NCBI GenBank assembly: GCA_032358165.1
Contig: JAALGY010000043.1
Span: 496,001-560,000, forward strand
DNA from: Diplosphaera chodatii
Taxonomy: Eukaryota; Chlorophyta; Trebouxiophyceae; Prasiolales; Stichococcaceae
Length of the DNA stretch: 64,000 bases
Direction: 5' to 3'
In this document: positions 25,699 through 37,600 of the stretch, piece after piece
Layout of the letters: every line of letters begins with the position of its first letter
Numbering within the stretch: position 1 is the first letter of the stretch
Position numbers and translations under genes: made by a program
Notes under the pieces: model-generated
What the model saw: the letters and a program-made list of their open reading frames with translations, nothing else
What the model was told of the DNA's origin: nothing
The model's database searches: none

Positions 25699-27236
25699 GG
25701 TGCCCCGGCCCTGCGCATGGCAGTACAGACATAAGGTCCCACACCGCCGATGGTGGGTAGAGTGCCATGTCAGGCACAGGCTGCACCTGAACATCTGGCC
25801 GGTCTGCCACGATCTGCGCCGTCTCAGACGGTGTAGCACCGCATGGTACCCCTGCACAGTCGGGCTGGCGGCCTGCATGCCCGCGTCTAGCGCTGTATCA
25901 CCCCACACGACACTTCCCCCCATACAACCGGAATGTGGGGGTTGCTGTCGCCGGAAGGCGGGCGGCGCCTGATCAGGCACATCACGCGGCACAATGCATA
26001 CCGAAACGTCAGGGGAACAGCCTGCAAGGCGTACGAGTGCAGCCTCAGCTGTGTTCCTGGCCCGTCACACCACAGCCTGAGGCTTGGACCGCACGAGGGC
26101 TGGGAGGCTCGTTTGCGGGGCCCGTGCCATGCGACGCCGCATGAAACCCCGCACAGAAGCGTGCTGCTCAGCACAGGCCGCGGAGCTGTCTGCGTCGTCC
26201 GCTCGCCGGCCGGCTGCACGCGAAACCGCTGGCCAACCAGCGGGTATCATGCAGCGTCAAGGCAGCTCTCCCAGACATGTGTGACGGCGCCTACAGCGGC
26301 GACGCCGCTGGGATCTGGCTGTGTACCCCTCACGCTGTGCATTCTGCCGTGTGACGGCGGCCCGATGCGCCGGGCCGCGCGGCCAAAGACCTCCAAAAGC
26401 GAGCGTCGAAGCAGGTGGCCTCGACAACGGTGCAGGCACGGGGGCCGACCCAGGCGGCAGCTCACACAAATAATCATCGAGCCAGATGCACGCCTCTCGG
26501 CACGCCTGATGCGGCCGAGACGCCGCCGTGCTGGCGATGCAGCAGTCCGGTCGGGCCCAGTGAAAGCACCCGCCTTGGCTGCAGCTGCCTTGGCCGATGC
26601 TTCCGCAGCAGCGATGCATGTCATGGCAAGCCGGCGGTCCGACGCACGGTGACGGTCATAGACACGCCGCACCCGAGCCGCCTGAGCAACTCACCCGCTG
26701 GGCTCGATCTGCGGTCTCCACGGCAGCTGCCCGCCCCTCAGTGCGCCATTGCGGGCCCGCAGCACCCGTGCTCTGGCGGCGAACTGGCGCCGGTGGCGAG
26801 ACCGGCTGGCGCAGGGCACTGATCTGCTGGCAGGCCCCCGCTGCAGCGGCCCGGCGACCAGCAGGGTTCCCTGTCCTTGGTCAAGAGTCGGTTTGGCGGG
26901 CCCGCCGCAGCCGCTGGGGGCGTCCGCACAAGCAGCTGGCCGCGGCTCGACGGTAAGCTGCCTCACTGGTGCCAGTGCTTGCCTGATTACGACGCTCGCT
27001 GGGAGCAAGCGATCCGGAGCTGACTTGAGTGCAGTTGGGTTGGTTTTACGCGGTTGTGGGGCTTCGCTAGGGTTGACTAGTACTTATGGCCGACGTGACC
27101 ACCGGTGAACTGCCAAACCACATCGTCAATGGTAATTTCTGTTGCTGTTCAGCTCGGTTGGCGGACAGCGTTGAACAACCACTACTGAATCAAGATCCCC
27201 AGCTGCTCAAGTTTGTTTGCCACCACAAGGTACTGC
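25699..27236. other. GC-rich region with no assigned gene
   Basis: This 1.5 kb stretch lies between the start of the CSTPP1-like gene and the end of NOP12, both on the minus strand. It has long open frames on both strands, for example plus 25933-26652 (239 codons), as expected by chance at high GC. The most protein-like piece is on the minus strand near 26500-26350 (REACIWLDDYLCELPPG), which could be an exon of an unrecognised gene. No motif supports a call. Confidence 0.4.
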
Positions 27237-29674
27237 TCAGCGTCGGCCTGCGTTGCTACCAGCGGCCTTTGCGGGCGGCTTGCCTTGCCGCGCGCCACGC
27301 CCCTGCCTCCTTACTGCAGGCCTGGCGGCGGAGGCAGCTGTCTTGCGCGCAACCTTGCGTATAGGCGTCTTCACTCCCAGTGACACCCCTTTGCCCTTCG
27401 GCGCCGCCTTGTCCAGCTTCTTGGCCCTCTCGCCCATCCAGGGCTGCCGTGCGGCCTTCTTGCTGACGCCCTCCGCCATCTTCTGCTTCCTGATGCGCTC
27501 GCGTGCATGACTGGCGCCTGCTGCCTCGCCTGCGAGTACAAGCATCCTCGTTGAGCAGGAGCGATGTAAGGCATATGGCGTAGGCGGCAGACAAGCGTGA
27601 TTTACCAGCACATGCGCATCACGTCCGCGTGCCTGGCTTGGTGGCCGGCGACTTCTCCACCATGGCTGCAGCCACAGCGCTGGCCTTGGGCTGCTTGAGG
27701 AACGTGATGCGCAGCGGCCGCCCGTGAAGCTTGGGCTCTGCAAGGCGCAGAGCCGCCGCAGCTGCTGCCTTTGTTTTGAACTCCACGAACGCAATGCCCT
27801 TCCCAATGTTGGTCTGCCTGTCGCGCACCTGCGAATGCGTTACCACCGCAAGCTGAGACACGGCATGGGAGCGACGAGGGTGAATGCAGCAACCTTTGCA
27901 CATGAGCCATGCAGCAGGGCCCGATTGGAAGTGAACAGCACATCAAGCAGAGAACCGCATGCAGCTGTGAGCGCACCACGCGGACTGCTGTGATGGAGTC
28001 GGCCAGCTCAGGGTCAAGCGAGGCATCGTTGAACAGCTGCACCACATCCTCGTCCTGCATACATGTCACCAGGTCCGCATCAGCAGTGGCCCAGCCTGGC
28101 GTCAGATGTGACACAGCAGGAACTGGGCAATGGCCTGCTGATCAGAGGCATCTGGCGACCGGGCGCCACCTGCGCTGTGAAGGGCAGGTTGCCCACGAAG
28201 ATGGAGCGGCCGCGGCTGTAGGACTTGGCCCCCGCAGTGCCCGCGGCGCCCGTGGCCATGTCGACCCGCAGGTGCAGGCCGTCCACCTGCTCACCCGCAG
28301 GCCACAGTCACCGTGAACGGTCTCCATCCTGGACTGCACAAACTTCTACTGCACGACCCAAAGCACCCGTCCCCACGGCTGTCCGAGTTATCGGCGCGGC
28401 GGCTGCCGTCCGCCCACAGCACTGCGTGCCGCGACCAGCGAGGAGGGACGCACCACTTGCATGTTGTGGGCGAGCGCCGCCCGCGCCTGCCCGGGCTGCG
28501 CGAACACCACGTACGCGTGCGCGGTGGCGCGATCCGCGTCCACCTTGCCGGCCAGCACGGCTGCCCGCCGCGGCAGGGCCACCGCCTCCGGCTGCACCGG
28601 CACCGACCGCAGCCGCACCGACTCCACGCTGCCGTACCTGCATATGGGTGGAGCGGGTTTTGTGTATTGCAGTTATGGCAGAACCTCTGGCACGCTGCCT
28701 TCCCAGTGGCGGGTGGCTCGATGGTTGCCGACCCCAACTCACGCAAGCGGTGCACGTGAAGTCTCGACAATGGCCGCCCAATGTTAGAGGCTGCTGAGTG
28801 TAGTATGACCCGCCTGGAGAACAGCTGCTTGATGGCCTTGGGCTTCATGGCGGCGCGCAGGTTGCCGACAAAGATGGTCCTGTCCAGCTTGTCATCCGCT
28901 CGGCCATCCTCTGCCTGCAGCCCAGAACATAACATGAACATGAGTCATGCCTACTCGAATGGCCAAAGGGACACCAGACTGTGTTGCGAACTGTGAGCCT
29001 TCTGAGTCTGGTGGCTGAGCTTGCCTGTTCAATGCCGTTGGGCGCTGCACAAGCGGCTGCTCTGCTTCCATTGCGCTTCCGCTGCCGATGCGCTCTGCTG
29101 GCGTCTCAGCCTGCTGCGCAGATGATGGTGGCTGCTGCGTTTGTCCGTCTGCTTTCTGCTTGTGCTTCCGCTTCTTCTGCTTCGTCTGTAGGCTCAGCGT
29201 CTCATGCTGAGGCGGCGAGATGAGGTCTGCTCTGTCGATGCCACCAAGCTTCAGCAGTTTTTCAGCGGCAGCGCGCGCCGCCTTGGCTGCTGCTGACTCG
29301 CCATGCGCCGCCTTCGCGGCCGATGCTGAGGCATCGTCTGGTGATCGTTTCCGTTTGGCTGACTTCGGTGTGTGCTCTGCGGCAGGCCTAGCAACTGGCG
29401 GTGCTGCCGGTGCAAGCTTGCTGGATTTCGCATTTTTGCCGTTCTTCGTGTCTGCGGGCGCCGCAACGGCTTCTGCCTGCGGCGCCTTCGCCTGTTTGAG
29501 CTTTTTAGCTTTGCTAAGACCCTTCTGCGTAGTGCCTCGACCTGGCGCGGCGTTGGCTGCATTTTTGCTGGAAGGGCTGTCTGATTTAACCTGGGACGCT
29601 TTATCAAACTGCTTGAAAAGCAAGCTCTCCTGCGCACTGCCATTGGCGCTGAAAATGCCGTCAAAGCCAGACAT
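27237..29674 (-). CDS. NOP12: Nucleolar RNA-binding protein NOP12/RBM34
   Basis: Exon 1 (29674-28955) encodes MSGFDGIFSANGSAQ then a long Lys/Ala/Ser-rich nucleolar-type region (KKRKHKQK). Exon 2 (28914-28814) holds RRM1 RNP2, TIFVGNLRAAMKPKAIKQLF. Exon 3 (28637-28457) continues YGSVESVRLRSVPV with AHAYVVFAQPGQARAAL, and exon 4 (28286-28170) has SIFVGNLPFTAQ, RNP2 of RRM2. Later exons give DEDVVQLFNDASL and IGKGIAFVEFKTKAAAAAA (RNP1 KGIAFVEF), then a basic tail (VSKKAARQPWMGERAKKLDK) ending at 27237. Two RRMs, with the first split by a long insertion, and flanking basic arms are the NOP12/RBM34 pattern; yeast Nop12 acts in 25S rRNA maturation. Intron 2 has a GC donor. It diverges from WTAP with 577 bases between start codons. 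Confidence 0.88.
28638..28813 (-). other. GC-AG intron inside RRM1 of NOP12
   Basis: On the minus strand exon 2 ends CTGTTCTCCAG and continues GCGGGT; the acceptor CATATGCAG precedes GTACGGC. Phase 2 (AG) plus G rebuilds LFSRYGSVESV. The nearest GT (GTCATA, seven bases into the intron) would put the next exon out of frame. Confidence 0.75.
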
Positions 29675-30251
29675 GATGGTCAGGCGCTGTTCCCGCTGCC
29701 GTCACCTTGCATGCAGCATGCTGACAGCTTCCCAGATTGACGCCGCCCTTCACGCTGCGCTGCTGACAGTTCGTGCACAATGCACTGCGTGGATTGGGCG
29801 CGGGCAAGCTCAACCAGTCCAAGATCAACGTTTGCCACATTGCCAGGCTGCAGTCGTGCAGTGATCGGGCGATGGCTTCTGGAAGCGCAGGAAGTAGAGC
29901 CTGAAATTGGGTCATGGCTCAGACCAATCAGGCAACGGCCAGGAGCCACATTGCATGCTTGCTGAGGGACTGGTGGTGCTGCCGCGACGAACAGCTTTCG
30001 CACTTTAGCCAGCCGGAGGGAGCACAGCCGGCGGACGGCGATCGACCCACAGGTCACGACAGCCGGGATCAAAGGAGGCACACTGCTGCAGCCTGAGACA
30101 CGAAAGCTGGGTCTGGAGGCTGACAAGGGGCGCGACGACTGATCGACACGTCTGGCGCAAGCGCGGGGAGCTGAGGCATAACACGCAGCACACCATAGCT
30201 GGGACCCCTGTGCCGGCCGCTTGACCAAGTGTTGTTGAGCGGCGTGTGCGA
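29675..30251. promoter_or_regulatory. Divergent intergenic region, NOP12 / WTAP
   Basis: The start codons of a ribosome-biogenesis factor and an m6A-writer subunit face away from each other over 577 bases. The stretch must hold both 5' UTRs and promoters. I see no TATA box or other recognised element. Confidence 0.45.
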
Positions 30252-32488
30252 ATGGACGAGGTGGTTTGTTCGATCCAGCCTGCAGCTCTTTGCCGGGTTT
30301 TGCATGAGCACGAGGTTGTTTTGGTGGCTTGTGGCAGAGCAATAACGTGCATGCATGACGCTCACCTGCCAATGCTGCTGTTCAGCCCGAGGACATTTAC
30401 GGCGATGACATCTACGGCGGCGCCTCAGAGGCCTTCGGCGACGTCCCTTCTCCTCAACGCCCAGATGACGCAGCTGAACCTGAGGTATGCAATGGTGGCC
30501 GGAGTGTCATTGCAGCAGGACAGCACTTGGTCGAGCGATGCTATGCTCGATGCCGAGCTCAGCCATTTGACGATCTGCGCAACATCTGCCTTCTCTTCCC
30601 TCCGCAGACAGCTGCAGAGGTCAGCGCAGCAGCAGGAGCTGGCGCAGCAGCAGCTCCAGCGTCAGCATCAGCCCGCGAGCAGGAGTTGCAGGTGATCGAT
30701 TCCAGCACCGCGCCCCTGGCTCTGCCGCTGCTCAGGCTATGCGTGCATGCACCATGGTCATGGGTCCATGTACCACTGCTCACACTCGTATGCCGTGTGC
30801 AGACACAATTGCAGCAGGCGCGCGCAGAGCTGGACGCCTGGCGAAAGGCGCTGGCCGGCGATGCCGCCAGCTCAGCGGCCGCTGCCTCCCCAGCCGCGGC
30901 GGCCGCAGCGCTGCAGAAGGCGCGGGACGACGCAGCTGCAGCGCAGGCGCAGGGGCAGGCGGCCTCGCAGCGGGCCGGCGGCCTGGAGTTCGCTCTGTCG
31001 GAGAAGAACCTGGAGAACGTGCAGCTGCGGCGCAGCCTGCATGCAGCCCGCCAGGCGGCGGACCCCAGCATCGTGCAGGCATGTCGTGTGCTGACGTCCG
31101 TTTGACAGCACCTCATTGATGCGCTAGTCAAAATGAGCGCAAAAGACGACTTGATACGCCTGCATAGATGTGCAAGCAATGTGGATCGCAGCGTCATCGC
31201 ATTGGGAGGTTCAAGAAGGGGCAGAGCAAACTGATCATGCACACGAGGGTGACAGCGTTGGCGCCTGGCGCTGACAGGTGCGGCAGCTGCTGCTGGACCC
31301 GGCGGTGAACCGGGAGTTTGCGGCGCTGCGGGCGGAGGTGGAGGCCAAGGGGCGCGAGGTGAAGGCGCTGCAGCAGGAGCTGCAGGCCGTCAACTTCAGC
31401 CAGGACTCCAAGACCGGGCGCATGCTCATGGCCAAGTGCCGCACCCTGCAGGTGGGCCTGCTCAGAAGCAGCTGCGTCCTCGGCCCAGCTGTTTTTCGGT
31501 GCAATCTAAGTGGACTGGCGCCTCGGGACATATAGGCAGAGACGGCTTGGCAGTCGAACGGCAGCATCTGGACAGGACTGCTTAGAAATAGCTGAGGGTG
31601 GCGAGGCAAACTCCTTGCTCTTACTGCTCCTGTACTCCACGCCAGTTCACGGCAGTCCTGCTGCAGCAAAGACCTAGGGGAAGGCAGCACCCTCGAGCCG
31701 TGTCACAGTCTTGGAAATGAGCAGTTCGCCAGCATGTTGTGAGCGAGTATTTGCGCTGCCCCCGCAGGACGAGAACGAGGAGATGGGGCGGGAGCTGGCG
31801 GAGGGGAAGGTGCACGAGCTGGAGCGGCGCGCGGCGCTGGCCAAGGGCTTTGCCGACGACCTGCGCCGTGCGTACGCCTCCCTGGAGGACCACGCCCACA
31901 CCCTGGACCGCGAGAACGAGGACCTGCAGGTGCCATTCCGTGGTCTCATTCAGCTTCAGTTTTCGTCTCGGAATGCGCCTGCCGGAACTCGCATCAGGAC
32001 ATGTCGCTAATGAGCTGAAGCACCGCTTGGCAGGGCCGCACAGGCCACTGGTTTGAGTTGGGAGCAGCAGCAGGTGTGCGGCGTCTGCTGCTGCGGAGGA
32101 CGTGGCACGGCCTTGCCGCTCATTCGGGTTTGCGCCTGGCGTACAGGGACAGGTGTTCCTGCTGCGGCGACAGATGCGGGAGCTGGAGGCGGCGGCGGAG
32201 GGCGCGCCCCCGCACAGCAGCAGCCACCGCGCCCCGCCGCCGCCCACGGACGCTGGCACCGGCTACGACAGCCGCTACCCGCCAGGTGCACCGGAACTTT
32301 GCGTACAATGTGAGGACTGTGCCATGGGTGCACCATGCACGCCCGGGTTGATTGCATCGATGTATCGTCAAGGGAAGGGGTGCCTTTCTGCAGGTGGCAT
32401 GAGCAGAAAGCGGCCAGCGCCAGGCATGCGAGACGGTGGCTTTCAGCGGGATGGTGGCTTTGCAGACCAGCGCGGCCGGATGCGTTAG
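30252..32488 (+). CDS. FIP37: m6A methyltransferase complex subunit WTAP/FIP37
   Basis: WTAP (FIP37 in plants) is the coiled-coil subunit that anchors the METTL3/METTL14-type mRNA N6-adenosine methyltransferase in nuclear speckles. The diagnostic core is intact: LLLDPAVNREFAALRAEVE, LQAVNFSQDSKTGRMLMAKC, then ENEEMGRELAEGKVHELERR and a further coil to LRRQMRELEAAAEG. Upstream exons hold TQLQQARAELDAWRKAL. The start fits best as a nine-base exon (30252-30260, MDE) joined to 30386-30484 (PEDIYGDDIYGGASEAF). Further exons are 30608-30691, 30803-31078, 31278 to about 31450, about 31771-31929, about 32149-32285 and about 32393-32488. The last gives GMSRKRPAPGM and an Arg/Gly tail. The donor after 31078 may be GC, with a GT alternative at 31088. 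Confidence 0.9.
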
Positions 32489-32991
32489 TGGTGTGTTGTT
32501 GACTTGGTTGCCATCACTTTTGACAGGATCTTGCCGCTGCACAGGGGCAACTCGGCAACTGTGGCATGTTGAGGTGATGGTAGCTCACCTAAGACAGCCT
32601 GTAAGACCTGCTTCTCGATCATGACTGATTCACTAGGAATATTGCTCGTGACGGAAGAACACAGAGACACGCCGGTTTGGTTGGCTGGAACCTAGCTAGT
32701 AGCATCGTTGACACGGGAAGCGCAACAGTGAAATGCACACCCTGAGGAAGCCGTACTGAAGGCCAAGCACTGGACACATTGATAGCCTGAGAGTTCTTAG
32801 CCACATGAGTGTTAAGAACTAGAGAACAAAGGCAAGAGTCAATTGCGAAGGTCGGCGGGTCACATTGGCATACTCGTAGAGTCTACACAGCATGACCTGC
32901 TGACTATGGTTCGATCACTGTACCATATGCCCTGCATCTGCAACACCGTTATGCCAGCAAAATGACAGCCTCTTGCAAGTACTCCCATCTT
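32489..32991. other. Convergent intergenic region
   Basis: It lies between the ends of WTAP (plus) and the BTB gene (minus), is AT-richer than surrounding exons, and must hold both 3' UTRs. I see no gene or repeat. Confidence 0.5.
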
Positions 32992-33971
32992 TCAGGCTCG
33001 AAGCTTGGCCTCATATTGTCTAATCGCTTCATTGTCCAACGTGAACACCCCCATCGTTCCTTCTTTCATAATGTTGCCTCGGATCACGCCGCCAATCAGA
33101 CGGCAGCGGAGTCGCATGAGCTCGACCAATGTGGACTGTGGTAGTGCCTCCAGCCAGTCTGTGGATTGCATCTTCTTGCCTACCCTGCATGCAGGCGACC
33201 ATCTCCAACTATATCTCTCAAATTGTGCTTGTGTTTTGTCAACAATCAACAGTAGTTTTTAAGGTACCCTGAATGTCTGCCCAAGAAGATGTGTCTGCGC
33301 AGAACAACAAATGGCATAGTTCACCTGAGGTCGATGATGTGCTGCAGGCGCATGGTCATGTAGTCCATGCATCGCTCCTTGAGCATTGCCATCCCCTGGC
33401 CGTCATGAGCAATCGCCATGTAGTGCGCAACATTGTCGCCATTTAGCTGGAGCTGCTTGACAAAGGCGTCGATGCGCATTTGCAGTCGCGGCATGTCATA
33501 TTTCTGACTTATGCGGCTGCACTGCAGCAGGTTATCTAAGTCGACCAAAAACGCATTGCCGCCATACACATGATTCACCAGACAGGCAACTTCGGCGGCA
33601 CTATCGTCCAGTTTGACATGCTTTTCAGCATGGCTGATGTCATTGAACATCGCCCTGCAACAACGAGAGGCAAATATAGGAGTGCTTGCACTGCATCCAG
33701 TGTCACATGCAACAGCTGATCGTCCTTCACCAACATCCGGAGATTTGGACATCCTACTATGTCGTCGACGAGTTCAATGGATGCAGCTTTGTGCACATGG
33801 GCAGCACTCTCGTCAGGTGCCGACGCACCCCAGGACTCTCGAGTGCAGCGCCATAATCGCCTTGGACACCTGATAACGGCTCCCATCGTCAGCCACCAGC
33901 GTGCAGTCTGCCAGCGTACCAACGCGCTCAACAGCGTCAGCTGCTGCACTGCATAGTTTACTGACGGCCAT
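32992..33971 (-). CDS. BTB/POZ-domain protein
   Basis: Three exons from ATG 33971. Exon 1 gives MAVSKLCSAAADAVERVGTL and DCTLVADDGSRYQVSKAIMA then LHSRVLG, the first BTB strands with the usual H-S-R-V. Exon 2 (from about 33660) gives AMFNDISHAEKHVKLDDSAA, FLVDLDNLLQCSRISQKYDM and HYMAIAHDGQGMAMLKERCM, the second half of the BTB fold and the start of a BACK-like helix pair. The last exon ends FTLDNEAIRQYEAKLRA at 32992. No MATH domain, ankyrin repeat, kelch repeat or NPH3 region is visible, so at roughly 230 codons this is a short BTB protein. BTB proteins commonly bridge substrates to CUL3 ubiquitin ligases; that role is inferred from the family. Further 5' exons in 34.0-34.55 kb are possible. 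Confidence 0.75.
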
Positions 33972-34673
33972 CTCGCGATTGGTGCGGCACTTCACCAGCC
34001 GGTGCAAACAGCATGCGAAGACTGGCGCCCAAACTGCGAGAGGATGCATAGACTAGGTCCCAATGCTTTGCCCGATATGCATCACTTGCGTGTTCACCAG
34101 TAACAACACCTGTCTCATACATCACGCGTACCCACCGATCGGGACAACGACGTGCACGTGACAGTGTACATGGCAAGGACAGTGACAGCGACAGTGACAG
34201 CGACCTACCGCGATAAGACCCTGCATAGACCCGACGATTTGGTCAAGAAACCAATCCGGCCCGACTTGATAGCTGTGCAACCGTTGCTGTACGCTCGTGC
34301 ACCTGTTGATGAATGCCACATGATGCTGGACCACTACCAAATAGCGGCGGGATATCCTGCGGATACTTCCTGCTTCCACCGGAGATAGCTCTGGAGATCT
34401 CTGCGATGCGTACTCACCAGAGCAAGGTGACGCAGGTGAATCAATATGCACCATTTCATCCTTAATGTGTATGCAACTGTGCCTTCTAAGCGATTCGACG
34501 TAGCCACTGCCTGCTACAGAGCCGGTACTGATGCTGGCAGCTCCCACGGCACAAGCACGGGTGCATGAACTCAGCGTTACACGTTACGATACCTCTCATC
34601 AGGTAGGCACACACAGCACGACAACCTCTGCATCGTGCCATAGCTATGCCTGTGACGAGGGCCTGCAGCGGCC
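33972..34673. other. Gap between BTB gene and TSG101, with an open frame and a short repeat
   Basis: Both flanking genes are on the minus strand. A minus frame at 34547-34122 stays open for 141 codons and reads MGAASISTGSVAGSGYVESL and DSPASPCSGEYASQRSPELS before a cysteine/histidine run that comes only from the simple repeat at 34178-34204. It could be a 5' exon of the BTB gene or noncoding. Confidence 0.35.
34178..34204 (+). repeat. 12-bp tandem repeat
   Basis: GACAGTGACAGC occurs twice in tandem (34178-34189, 34190-34201) and is followed by GAC. Confidence 0.9.
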
Positions 34674-37600
34674 TCACACCAGAGGGTTTGACACGATGCC
34701 TGTGCTCGTCCAAGAGTCCCCGAGGTGCATTTGCACCGGCCGCCCCGCGGAGCCGGCTGCCTGCGGCGGCGCGGCCTGGCGCATGTCTGAGCTGGGCGGT
34801 GGCGGCGGCTGCGGCGGCCCGTGGCGGTGCTGCAGGGCAGCGATCTTCATGCCCAGCGCCCGCACGTAGAACTGCTTCCCGCACAGCATGCGCACCTGCA
34901 GGCAAGCGGACACATGCAGGTGCCACCAAGCTGGCCACACCATATGCTGATTGCACACAGGTTGCAACAGCACCAGGAGGCGCCTTGCGCTGCTTGCCAG
35001 ACTCGACAGCCCACTTAAGCTGGGCTGAGCTGAGCCACCAGCGGCTGCCAACACCAGCAACTGCACCACCTGCGGATGCACATCTGTGGGCAGGCATCTG
35101 GAGCCGCCCGCTGGGCAGCAGAGCATGTGCATCGAACTGTGCTGGTGACTCCCCTGCGTAGAGGAGAGGTCCACACCTGCTTGAGGTACACGTCGGCGGG
35201 CAGGCCGCCGGACTGGAAGCTGCGCTCCAGGGCGTACAGCGTGTCCTCCACCGCCATGTCCTCCGCCTGCGCCTCCAGCGCCTGCCGGCACAGCGGGTCC
35301 GCCGCCACGATCGCCTCGTCCGGGTCAATGTCCCCTGCGGCGAGCGAGATGATGTCGAACACGCATGTATGCTGCCTGTGCCTTGCGCAGCTGCAGGGAC
35401 CGGGCCTGAGGTGCAGCGATGATAACCTGGTGGTTGCCATCTGTACCCTCATGTCCAGACATGTGCAGAGTAGATTTCTGCACCTGCTGCGTGACCGCTG
35501 TGACACTGGGCCTGAGATGGACTGCATCGAGTACTGCCAGGCAGCAGGGGCCGTGCAGTCCAGTGTCCTGCGGGCAGCGCACCTGAGGGCGACTTGGCCT
35601 CGTTGGCGGCCAGCCAGCGCTCCACCTCGCGCCCCTTGGTGTTCATCTCCGCCACGCACGCCTCCAGCACATGCCGCTCCCGCGCCATGTCCCCCATCTG
35701 CAGTCAGTACCACTTCACTACTGTGGCCCCCAGCTCACCGGCACTATGTGCTTCGAATGGCAGCACCGCGAAGCACTTTGTCGATCCATGAAGAGGGCTG
35801 TCCATGCCCGGCAGCTCCTGCAGCCTCCATGCGTTGCATGATCATGGACGAGGTGCCGCCCCGGGGCGCACCGCGACTTGGAGGTGGGCGCCCCGCTGGG
35901 CCAGCTCCGTCTGCGTCTCCAGCAGCTTCTCCGTCTCGGCGGACGCCTGCTGCGCTGCCGACGCCAGGCTGACCTGCAGGCGCTGCGTGAGGCACCTGAT
36001 GGCCGCCTGCCGAAACTCCTCCTGCAATCCATGTGCACAGCCCTTGGACAATGGCATGTTATCAGCCACTGTCTGAACTGCATAGTGGCAGCACGACATC
36101 TTGAGGATATGCCGGGAACTCCACCTTTCAGGCTTATTCTACTGTTTGAATTTTGATTGTGCACGAAAGGTATGATTCCATGGCCCATGCTGTACATGGC
36201 TGCCCAGCAGGTGAAGAACAACCTGAAGGTCCTGTGCTGTGCCGCTGCCGGTTTCCTGTCCCCGATCCGGGGGTTCAGCCGCCTGGTGGGCTGCCTCTGA
36301 CTGCCGCTGCCGCTGCAGTGCAGATGGAGCGCTACGCTCGAGCACAGGTGTATCAGCGTTCCAAATAAGCAAGGCCAGTTCACCCCAGGAGTGGGCACCA
36401 GGACTCGAGCAGGTTTGCAGCTGCACAGCAGTACAGCGGTCACACATGAGGGGCACCTGCAATACCCTGAAATGCGAGAATGCGCCCGCAAGCGGCATGT
36501 TGTTGACCATGCAGAAGCCCTGATGGGACGCTGTTTGTCTACGAGGCAATACAGGCAGCTCACCTGCTGCGCCTCGTGTGCATGCAGCTGCCGCTTCTGC
36601 GCCTCCAGCTGCGAGCTGCTCATGACGCCGCTCCACAGCGATGCGCCATCGGCATCCGCTGCCATCAGACCGCCACCCGAGGACGCGCTGCCACGCCCAG
36701 CGCTGCTGTGGCCGCCCATGGGCCGGCTGTACACATGACGGGAACCGTTGATCTGTCACTGCACCCTTGCCACCATTGGAGGGAGTGTGGCAGGCATAAG
36801 CTGGCAAGAGAGCTGTCTGGCTGTCGGGGTAGCTATGTCCTTCGATCAAAGACACCATATGCTGAAGAACGTAAGCAGATACCTGATCATGGGGTTCTGC
36901 TGGAAAAACTCCTCAACGGGCTCAGTGCCGTTGCCGCTGTGATGGTGGTTTAGGTGCGAAGGGTGTGCCGCAGGGCCCAGCGCCTTCAGCAGGTGGACAG
37001 CAGTCAAAAAGAAATCAGCCATATATAAGGTGAGGCTGTCAGACATCAGGCACCGGGCGACTCACAACCTGGGCACACGTGCTGCACGAGGTTTGTGTCT
37101 GCACAGATTGTGGATGTGACTATCCACACCTTCGCCTCGGTCCACCCTGGCGGTTTGGCGAACAACGGCGGCGCCTCGCCAAACTGGATGGACGTGTCAT
37201 GTGCCATGTCCACAAGATTCGACCTGCCAGCAGCGTGAACACCTTCTGAGACCGTGCCCTTGACATGTGGGATGTTCAAATCTCAAACCCTTGCTTGTGA
37301 GCATTAGGTTTGGCACATTTCCCACCTGGCTGCATCCCAACTGGCAATGTAGGACGAGCGAACGCCGCCAGACGCATTGACAAAGGCATGTCCAGGGCTG
37401 ATCATCATGTCAGGTGTGGGCTCCACAAACAGCTGCGGCGGCTGCGCTGGGTACTGCTCTGGTAGCCAGATGGCCACTGGGATGTTGTACTTGTGACCCT
37501 GGGAACATGTCAAGGATACGTCAGTACAAGAGCCATGAGGCCTGGGGGCCACGGACAAATCTCAGACTCGGATGCATTGGCCAGCAATGTCAGCAACAAC

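Noticed and set aside
27086..27364. Plus-strand frame starting MADVTTGELPNHIVNG
   Set aside because: It overlaps the NOP12 3' coding exon in antisense, has no partner exon and no recognisable domain.
31079..31277. Fifth GC-AG intron in WTAP
   Set aside because: The frame also allows a GT donor at 31088 (CGT/GTGCTG), adding three residues, so GC use is not required.
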